From assembly GCA_910585605.1 (NCBI GenBank), contig CAJUFL010000049.1, forward strand, positions 1 to 29,137: a stretch of DNA of 29,137 nt, written 5' to 3'. A program made the position numbers and the translations under genes. Within the stretch, counting starts at the first letter, position 1. Each line of letters begins with the position of its first letter. Below, piece by piece: positions 23,893 to 29,137 of this stretch. The notes below the pieces were generated by a model. The model was not told where the DNA came from, made no database searches, and saw nothing but the letters and a program-made list of their open reading frames with translations. The DNA comes from an uncultured Lachnospiraceae bacterium (lineage in GTDB: Bacteria > Bacillota > Clostridia > Lachnospirales > Lachnospiraceae).

Positions 23893-25074
23893 ATGGCAGT
23901 TAGAGAACGTTTATCAGGAAATGAGGCTGTTTCCTATGCGATCAAGCAGGTAAATCCGGATGTGATGCCGGCATTTCCGATTACACCGTCCACTGAGATT
24001 CCGCAGTATGTGGCAAATTATATTGCAAACGGTGAGATGGATACAGATTTTATTCCGGTAGAGAGCGAACACAGTTCCATGAGTGCAACAATCGGTGCAT
24101 CCGCAGCGGGAGCGAGAGCACTGACTGCCACATCTTCCTGTGGACTTGCCCTGATGTGGGAAGAGCTTTATGTTGCAGCATCTAACCGTCTGCCGCTGGC
24201 ACTTTGTCTGGTAAACAGGGCTTTATCCGGTCCTATTAATATTAACTGTGATCATTCGGATTCCATGGGTGCAAGGGATACCGGATTTATTCAGATTTAT
24301 GCGGAGAATAATCAGGAGGTGTATGATAACTTTATTCAGGCATACCGTATTTCCGAGCATAAGGATGTAAGACTGCCCATTATGATCTGCCAGGATGGAT
24401 TTATTACCAGCCATGCAGTAGAAAATATTGAGTTATTGGAAGACGATAAGGTGAAGAATTTTGTGGGGGAATATGAGCCGGAGAATTATCTGTTAAATGC
24501 CAGCCAGCCAATGTCTTTAGGTCCATATGCTGTTTCCAATTACTATATGGAAACAAAGATGGCGCAAAATACGGCAATGCAGAATGCGAAGCAGGTTATT
24601 TTAGAGGTTGGAAAGGAATTTGGTGAAGTATCAGGGAGAAGCTATGGTTTCTTTGAAGAGTATCGTCTGGATGATGCGGACTATGCCCTTGTTATGATCG
24701 GGTCTGCGGCAGGAACAACGAAGGACGCAGTGGATGCATTAAGGGAACAGGGAATCAAAGCTGGTCTGTTGAAATTAAGGGTATTCCGTCCATTTCCTGA
24801 TGAAGAGATTGCAGCCGCCCTTAAAAACTGTAAGGCTGTTGCCATTATGGATAGATGTGAGGGCTTCCGGGGCAAAGGCGGTCCGTTAGGTGCTGAGGTA
24901 AAGGCAGCACTATATGACCATGCGAAGGATGTAAAGGCATTTAATCTCATTTACGGTTTAGGTGGAAGAGATTTTACAGTGGAAGAAGCAGAGGAGATTT
25001 ATAAAGCATTACAGGCATATGATAAAGAAGGTAAGCCGTTTGCGGAATACCGCTATATCGGACTTAGAGGGTAA
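23893..25074 (+). CDS. porA: Pyruvate/2-oxoacid:ferredoxin oxidoreductase, alpha subunit
   Basis: A 393-residue catalytic subunit. The N-terminal pyrimidine-binding domain of the TPP enzyme is recognisable from GNEAVSYAI, FPITPSTEIPQ, VESEHSSMSATIGASAAG and TSSCGLALMWEELY. It continues with HSDSMGARDTGFIQ(I/F)YAENNQE, which closely recalls PorA of Thermotoga and Pyrococcus. A second domain begins near residue 255 (DYALVMIGSAAGTTKDAV). I favour pyruvate over branched-chain 2-oxoacids because of this resemblance, but VorB-type enzymes are close and substrate is not proven. The ribosome binding site GGAGGG lies within the end of porD. Confidence 0.92.
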   Translation: MAVRERLSGNEAVSYAIKQVNPDVMPAFPITPSTEIPQYVANYIANGEMDTDFIPVESEHSSMSATIGASAAGARALTATSSCGLALMWEELYVAASNRLPLALCLVNRALSGPININCDHSDSMGARDTGFIQIYAENNQEVYDNFIQAYRISEHKDVRLPIMICQDGFITSHAVENIELLEDDKVKNFVGEYEPENYLLNASQPMSLGPYAVSNYYMETKMAQNTAMQNAKQVILEVGKEFGEVSGRSYGFFEEYRLDDADYALVMIGSAAGTTKDAVDALREQGIKAGLLKLRVFRPFPDEEIAAALKNCKAVAIMDRCEGFRGKGGPLGAEVKAALYDHAKDVKAFNLIYGLGGRDFTVEEAEEIYKALQAYDKEGKPFAEYRYIGLRG

Positions 25075-25088
25075 GGAGGCAAATGAAG

Positions 25089-26021
25089 ATGAGTTATAAT
25101 TTTAAAGCAGAAATGAATAAACCGGAACGTTTGGCTCCTGGTCACAGAATGTGTGCTGGATGCGGTGGAACTATTGCAGTCCGTGCCGTGCTCCGTGCCC
25201 TGCACGAGGGAGATAAAGCAGTAATCGGAAATGCAACGGGATGCCTGGAAGTATCTACTTTCATGTACCCGTATACTTCTTATGAGGACAGCTATATTCA
25301 TAATGCGTTTGAAAATGCAGGGGCAACCATGGGTGGTGTGGAGACAGCTTACAACGTGCTAAAGCGAAAGGGAAAGATAAAGGATGACTATAAGTTTATC
25401 ACCTTTGGTGGAGACGGTGGAACTTATGATATTGGCTTCCAGTCATTATCTGGTGCCATGGAGCGGAATCATGATTTTGTCTATGTATGCTATGATAATG
25501 GTGCTTATATGAACACAGGTATCCAGCGTTCTTCTGCCACACCGATGTATGCAGATACCACAACGACGCCGGTAGGAAGCCAGTCTAATGGTAAAATGCA
25601 AAACCGCAAGGATTTGGCTTCTATTATTGCGGCTCATGATGTGCCTTATGTGGGGCAGTCCACGCTGCTTGGCAATTTCAAGGATCTGCATACTAAGGCG
25701 GAAAAGGCAATTTATACAGAAGGAGCTTGTTTTTTAAATGTAATGGCTCCGTGTCCGAGAGGATGGAGATATCCTACAGAGGATATTATGGAAATCTGTA
25801 AATTGGGGGTAGAAACCTGTTACTGGCCGTTGTTTGAGGTAGACCATGGCAAATGGATCCTTAATTATGAGCCAAAGAAAAAGCTTCCGATTGAGGATTT
25901 TCTAAGACCACAGGGCAGGTTCAAGCATTTGTTTAAGAAGGGAAATGAAGACCTGATTGTCCAGTTTCAGGAGGAAGTGGACAGAAGATGGGAAGAGCTT
26001 CAGTTCAAATGTTCAAGGTAA
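25089..26021 (+). CDS. porB: Pyruvate/2-oxoacid:ferredoxin oxidoreductase, beta (TPP-binding) subunit
   Basis: A 310-residue subunit that binds thiamine diphosphate and a [4Fe-4S] cluster. The cluster cysteines include C22 and C25 (MCAGCGG), the cysteine of NATGCLE and that of PCPRGW. The TPP motif is FGGDGGTYDIG through CYDNGAYMNTG. Two ATGs lie six bases apart; AAGGAGG is only three bases before the first (25083) but nine before the second, so I choose 25089, with low stakes. A terminator follows six bases after the stop and closes the operon. Confidence 0.93.
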   Translation: MSYNFKAEMNKPERLAPGHRMCAGCGGTIAVRAVLRALHEGDKAVIGNATGCLEVSTFMYPYTSYEDSYIHNAFENAGATMGGVETAYNVLKRKGKIKDDYKFITFGGDGGTYDIGFQSLSGAMERNHDFVYVCYDNGAYMNTGIQRSSATPMYADTTTTPVGSQSNGKMQNRKDLASIIAAHDVPYVGQSTLLGNFKDLHTKAEKAIYTEGACFLNVMAPCPRGWRYPTEDIMEICKLGVETCYWPLFEVDHGKWILNYEPKKKLPIEDFLRPQGRFKHLFKKGNEDLIVQFQEEVDRRWEELQFKCSR

Positions 26022-26026
26022 ATTTT

Positions 26027-26065
26027 ACTGCGGCCGGAGAGAAAAGTCTCTGACCGCAGTTTTTT
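26027..26065 (+). terminator. Terminator of the 2-oxoacid oxidoreductase operon
   Basis: ACTGCGG (26027-26033) pairs with CCGCAGT (26054-26060), with further internal pairing GGAGA/TCTCT, and TTTTTT follows. Confidence 0.88.
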
Positions 26066-26140
26066 AGTGTGCAGCTTTTGTACAGCTGCTGTAATTTGAT
26101 ATAAATATTTTTCGTATCAGGTATGATAAACTTCCTGATA

Positions 26141-26407
26141 TTAAAGAGGTTTATAAGAGCATGAATATTTCTGTTTTGTTTCGTCAATCTTGCTCTGTTC
26201 AGCATCTGGTGTTGGATAGAATCCTCTTTCATGCATGGAGGAAAAAACGTCCTGCTGCATCGTGTGTTCATCCGCTAAGATGTCTAACATGGTTGAGCGA
26301 AGCCCCTCGTGCACACATTCATTGGAGAAAGTGTTAAACAAATTGGTGGCGGCTTTCTGGGCAGCTAAAGCATCACCTAAAATTTCTTTTTCCTGATATA
26401 AGTCCAT
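26141..26407 (-). CDS. CotF-like spore coat family protein
   Basis: An 88-residue helical protein resembling the Coat F (CotF) domain: it starts MDLYQEKEILGDALAAQKAA, continues with LFNTFSNECVHEGLR and LADEHTMQQDVFSSMHERGFY, and ends in a short tyrosine/proline-containing tail. Such proteins form a small ferritin-like helical bundle and occur in spore coats or sporulating cells. A good AGGAGG-type site precedes the ATG. It lies nine bases after the smaller gene, also helical, and the two are probably cotranscribed. It is unrelated in direction and role to the neighbouring oxidoreductase operon. No terminator with a T-tract is visible downstream on this strand. Confidence 0.8.
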   Translation of the reverse strand: MDLYQEKEILGDALAAQKAATNLFNTFSNECVHEGLRSTMLDILADEHTMQQDVFSSMHERGFYPTPDAEQSKIDETKQKYSCSYKPL

Positions 26408-26416
26408 AGTACCCTC

Positions 26417-26602
26417 CTAACTTAAATGGTTATAAAGTTTATTAAAATGTGACTGGTGTCTTTGGGAAATTTCTTCCATTTCTTCTCTTACATTAGTATC
26501 TGTAGCATGGCTTGCCAGCATCTGGAATTTCTTTACCAGCAGTTCTTCTTCAGATAATAAATCATGTAGTGCAGATAATTCTTTTTCTGATAATTGACTC
26601 AT
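26417..26602 (-). CDS. Small helical protein, probable spore-coat partner
   Basis: A 61-residue protein (MSQLSEKELSALHDLLSEEE...) predicted to be two helices with heptad-like leucines and a histidine-rich end. I start it at 26602 because AAGGAGAGTCCAA lies directly upstream; the frame is open for 11 more residues but without a ribosome binding site. It resembles short proteins often found beside CotF-like genes in Clostridia and probably dimerises or pairs with the product of the next gene. A sporulation promoter is expected upstream, but I could not pick out a convincing sigma-E or sigma-K site. Confidence 0.75.
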   Translation of the reverse strand: MSQLSEKELSALHDLLSEEELLVKKFQMLASHATDTNVREEMEEISQRHQSHFNKLYNHLS

Positions 26603-26800
26603 TTGGACTCTCCTTTTTATTTTATAGATAGACAATTGTTAAATTCCATATTACGAAAAAACAGAATTTTGTAATTGCCTACTTGATATGTGGTAGTATA
26701 GACAAAAAAAAGAAAAATATACCGGTCGTTTTTCATTTTTATAAATAAATAGATAAAAAGGTTTTTTATAGTCTGTTTGTGCAATCCAGTGTATAAATTC

Positions 26801-26829
26801 TTTTCAATTTCCGATATATATTGTATAGT
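26801..26829 (+). promoter_or_regulatory. Possible promoter of the coiled-coil gene
   Basis: TTTTCA, a 17-base spacer and TATAGT, about 50 bases before the start codon. The -35 is poor. The rest of the AT-rich gap from 26603 to 26877 shows nothing else I can name. Confidence 0.35.
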
Positions 26830-26877
26830 ATTTATAAAGCATGGAAGCTGGTAAGTACAGTCAGGGAGGAAAGGAAT

Positions 26878-27951
26878 ATGAACAAATTAACAGGAATACA
26901 GGGAAATAGTCAGAGTATGTTTACAGTGAATGCAAACCGGGCAGGAAGACTGGATGCAGACAGTCTGAAAGAACAGGCTGGGAGTAAGAAGAAAAATTCC
27001 ACAGTTTTTGCAGGAGATTTGAATATGGGGCAGGACAGTATTCTTGCCAAAAAGCAAAGAGCACAGAAGGAAGCCATGAAAATGTTAAAAGATGTGTTTG
27101 ATGCTGATATGAAAACAGATGCAGAGCAAAAGGCAAGAGAGCAGCATATTGAAGAGATGAAACGGCAGAATGAAAAGGCGAAGTCTGGTCTGAAAGATAT
27201 CCAGGATATGCAGGACAATCTTATGGAACAATATGGGCTGACTGAGGACTGCCAGGAGCACAAGGATTTGGAACTGATTCGTAAGATTCGTAATTCCGAG
27301 GATCCGTTTGCCAAAGACAAACTGTCAAAAGAGGAACAGGAACGTTATGAAAAGATTACCGAACAGGGACTTACCGAATATCAGGAAAGAGTTCTTTCTT
27401 TGGATGAGGCGGCAGAAGAATTACAGGGTGTGATGGCGGATAATGAGAGAGAAATAGCGATAGAAGAGAATACGATTGAGAGTACGGATATGCTGCGTAT
27501 GAAGAAGCACCCGATGAAAGATGCAGCGAAAAATGCGGCAAAGCATCTGGAGGCTGCAACGAAGGATATGATATACGACCTTTATAACGAATCAAAGGAG
27601 CATATAGACGAAAAGACAGAGGAAGCCAAAGAAGAGCAGAAAGAAAAGGCAGAGGAGAAGAAGGAAGAAGAGAAGGAAGAAGCTGTCAGGGAAGCAAAGG
27701 AGCTGGAACGGGAGATTATGCTTCAAAAGGCACAGGGAAATACACAGGAGCGAGTGGAAGAGCAGGCAGCAAAAGCAAAGAACCGTGGTCAGGTATCCAT
27801 GCAGAATCAGATCAATGGCGATGTATTGGGTGAAATCAGCGATGGGGCTGACAAATCCGCAGAGATTGATCAGAAGATTAAGGATTTACTGGATAAGTTA
27901 AGCCTTTTACAGGAAGATTTAAAGGGTGCCGCAGTAAATGATACGGTATAA
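26878..27951 (+). CDS. Highly charged coiled-coil protein of unknown function
   Basis: A 357-residue soluble protein rich in Glu, Lys, Gln and Ala, with no signal peptide, membrane helix or cysteine pattern of note. Two helical regions stand out: about 45-115 (AQKEAMKMLKDVFDADM...) and about 225-290, where a block almost entirely of E, K and A (roughly 245-282) suggests a single long helix or coiled coil. The C-terminus has another helix. I choose ATG 26878 after GGGAGGAAAGGAAT; the frame opens earlier but without a ribosome binding site. A terminator follows, so it is a single-gene unit. I do not recognise a family with known function; a structural or scaffold role is one possibility. Confidence 0.8.
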   Translation: MNKLTGIQGNSQSMFTVNANRAGRLDADSLKEQAGSKKKNSTVFAGDLNMGQDSILAKKQRAQKEAMKMLKDVFDADMKTDAEQKAREQHIEEMKRQNEKAKSGLKDIQDMQDNLMEQYGLTEDCQEHKDLELIRKIRNSEDPFAKDKLSKEEQERYEKITEQGLTEYQERVLSLDEAAEELQGVMADNEREIAIEENTIESTDMLRMKKHPMKDAAKNAAKHLEAATKDMIYDLYNESKEHIDEKTEEAKEEQKEKAEEKKEEEKEEAVREAKELEREIMLQKAQGNTQERVEEQAAKAKNRGQVSMQNQINGDVLGEISDGADKSAEIDQKIKDLLDKLSLLQEDLKGAAVNDTV

Positions 27952-27985
27952 AAGGGTTTGCAGAAGAATATATAGGTTAGGATAT

Positions 27986-28015
27986 AGAGGCAGAGATTAT
28001 AATCTGCCTCTTTTT
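27986..28015 (+). terminator. Terminator after the coiled-coil gene
   Basis: AGAGGCAGA (27986-27994) and TCTGCCTCT (28003-28011) pair perfectly around an eight-base loop, followed by TTTT. Confidence 0.9.
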
Positions 28016-28159
28016 AATGTATCTTATCTGCTAAAAAGTGCACTTTATAAAAATCTGCTTGTTTTTTCTTACAAAACATATTATAAAAAATAGGTAATAC
28101 AAACAGAACTCATACAGCAAGGAATGTGTCAGCCTCGAAAACAGGAGTGAAAATCAGGA

Positions 28160-28603
28160 ATGAAGGTTATATTACAGGAAATAACAAAAGGGCAGGACGA
28201 AGTAATTATCAGGTATAAACAGATGACGGATAAGATCAATGACATTGTACGCTATGTTGAGGGGCATGGTGGAAAACTCATGGGAACAAAGGATGGACAG
28301 CAGTTTGCAATCAAGCCGTATCAGGTGATTTATCTGGAAAGCGTGGAAGGCAGCACTTATTTATATACCGAAAATGAGGTATATCGTTCCAGTCTTACAT
28401 TAACGGCAGCAGAACGGATTTATGCAGAGGAAGGCTATTTTCGATGCAGCAAATCTATGGTGATCAATATATACCGGATTCAGAAATTGCAGAGTATGCC
28501 GGAAAACAGGATTGATGTGACGATGGATAATGAGGAGCATGTTGTAATTTCAAGACGGTATGCAAAGGAACTGAGAAATATATTAAGGGGGGAATGGAGA
28601 TGA
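28160..28603 (+). CDS. LytTR-domain transcriptional regulator
   Basis: A 147-residue DNA-binding protein with no receiver domain. The LytTR domain covers about 45-145: IKPYQVIYLESVEGSTYLYT, VYRSSLTL, YFRCSKSMVINIYRI and VVISRRYAKELRNIL. Stand-alone LytTR proteins of this size are typically encoded with a DUF3021 membrane protein, exactly as here; the stop overlaps the next start as ATGA. The ATG follows AGGAGTGAAAATCAGGA. The membrane partner probably modulates the activity of the regulator, by analogy with LytTR regulatory systems; this is inference. A target may be the ABC transporter gene that begins just downstream. Confidence 0.92.
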   Translation: MKVILQEITKGQDEVIIRYKQMTDKINDIVRYVEGHGGKLMGTKDGQQFAIKPYQVIYLESVEGSTYLYTENEVYRSSLTLTAAERIYAEEGYFRCSKSMVINIYRIQKLQSMPENRIDVTMDNEEHVVISRRYAKELRNILRGEWR

Positions 28604-29070
28604 ATTATTTAAAGAGATATCTGTACTCTGAGATAGGAATTGAGTTTAAGGCGTGTCTCTATTTTGGCGTTATTCTTTTCTTTTATTTCCTTTACCGGAT
28701 AATTCAAGGCAGTTTTTACGCAAGTATCATGATAATGACGGAAATGATTTTTACCACCTATATTATGGGATATTTACAGGTGTATCTTTTAGGAAATTTT
28801 GATGAAGCAGAACATTTTAGTATAAAAGAAGGAATTTTATCAGTTGTCTGTTCACTGATTTATGCATTCGTCAGTTATCTTGGAAAATGGTTTGACAGGG
28901 ATTTTAAAGTAAGCATTCTTTTCTTTTTTTATGCAATACTTTGTTATTTATGTGTATTTTTATGTTACAAGATAAAAAGAGATGCCGAAACAATGAAGCT
29001 GAATAAAGAACTGGATGATTTTAAAAGGAGAAAATATGAAAGAGAAAAAAGCGGCAATATCAATTGCTAA
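28600..29070 (+). CDS. DUF3021 four-helix membrane protein
   Basis: A 156-residue protein with four hydrophobic helices (starting at about 19, 42, 82 and 107) and a charged cytoplasmic tail rich in Lys and Arg. The size, topology and position after LytTR identify it as DUF3021. I start it at ATG 28600, overlapping the LytTR stop as ATGA, with AGGGGGG seven or so bases upstream; ATG 28594 is in frame but too close to that site. It probably acts as the membrane partner or inhibitor of the LytTR regulator. Its last codons overlap the start of the next, broken frame. Confidence 0.88.
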   Translation: MNYLKRYLYSEIGIEFKACLYFGVILFFYFLYRIIQGSFYASIMIMTEMIFTTYIMGYLQVYLLGNFDEAEHFSIKEGILSVVCSLIYAFVSYLGKWFDRDFKVSILFFFYAILCYLCVFLCYKIKRDAETMKLNKELDDFKRRKYEREKSGNINC

Positions 29071-29098
29071 TCTGACTAAAAGTAGTGTTAGCATCTAA
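29036..29098 (+). pseudogene. First codons of an ABC ATPase gene, cut off
   Basis: A frame of 20 codons starts at ATG 29036 behind a very good AAAAGGAG site inside the end of the DUF3021 gene. It reads MKEKKAAISIANLTKS, the usual opening of an ABC transporter ATPase (where a phenylalanine-glycine would follow), then SVSI and a stop. LytTR/DUF3021 pairs are often followed by an ABC ATPase and permease, which supports this reading. The break near 29081 suggests a deletion or an inserted element whose remainder lies beyond the window. Only 39 bases follow, so the cause cannot be seen. Confidence 0.5.
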
Positions 29099-29137
29099 TT
29101 AGTACAAAACAAAATGAGATATTCCCCTGAAAATATT

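Noticed and set aside
26071..26140. Terminator for the minus-strand spore-coat genes
   Set aside because: Hairpins GCAGCT/AGCTGC and ATCAGG/CCTGAT exist, but neither is followed by a T-tract on the minus strand.
26005..26271. 88-codon minus-strand frame below the CotF-like gene
   Set aside because: Overlaps the terminator of the oxidoreductase operon and the CotF-like gene in another frame; no similarity recognised.
1..29137. CRISPR arrays, tRNA or rRNA genes, phage genes, transposases
   Set aside because: No regularly spaced repeats, cloverleaf patterns or recognisable proteins of these classes were found by reading both strands.

Overview
The window reads as chromosomal DNA of a low-GC, strictly anaerobic, spore-forming Clostridia bacterium, most likely a Lachnospiraceae-type gut organism. 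The clues are a single-chain clostridial-size PurL, a four-subunit 2-oxoacid:ferredoxin oxidoreductase, small CotF-like spore-coat proteins, a LytTR/DUF3021 pair, a secreted DUF6273 plus BspA-like repeat protein, and strong AGGAGG-type ribosome binding sites. This placement is inferred from gene content; no rRNA or other marker is present. I found no tRNA, rRNA, CRISPR array, phage or complete insertion sequence.

Layout, left to right. (1) 63-4050: a membrane-bound GGDEF/EAL cyclic-di-GMP protein faces away from a two-gene unit encoding a CheX/CheC-like phosphatase with N-terminal GspE-type repeats and a single-domain CheY-like receiver. (2) 4209-12488: purL, then a housekeeping run of bifunctional NAD(P)HX repair enzyme, alanine racemase, MazF-type endoribonuclease with no recognisable antitoxin, and a CorC-type CBS protein preceded by a long structured leader. 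(3) 12639-14505: YtrA-type GntR repressor with an ABC ATPase and permease, translationally coupled and closed by an unusually long terminator hairpin. (4) 14830-19051: a MarR regulator with a consensus promoter and palindromic operator, then a heterodimeric ABC exporter with one degenerate ATP site. (5) 19055-21144: a 176-bp foldback element, a MATE transporter pseudogene (frameshift in an A-run plus an in-frame TAG), and a convergent gene for a small membrane protein. (6) 21229-22758: a secreted surface protein. (7) 23013-26021: the gamma-delta-alpha-beta pyruvate/2-oxoacid:ferredoxin oxidoreductase operon. (8) 26141-26602: two small spore-coat-like proteins on the minus strand. (9) 26878-29137: a charged coiled-coil protein of unknown function, then LytTR and DUF3021 genes, followed by what looks like the first 14 or so codons of an ABC ATPase gene that breaks off abruptly.

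Most of the window is ordinary core and accessory metabolism. The less ordinary parts are the leader before corC, the foldback element, the decayed MATE gene, the antitoxin-less mazF, the CheX-like/CheY pair, and the truncated ABC gene at the right edge. I did not find a convincing wholly new multi-gene system.
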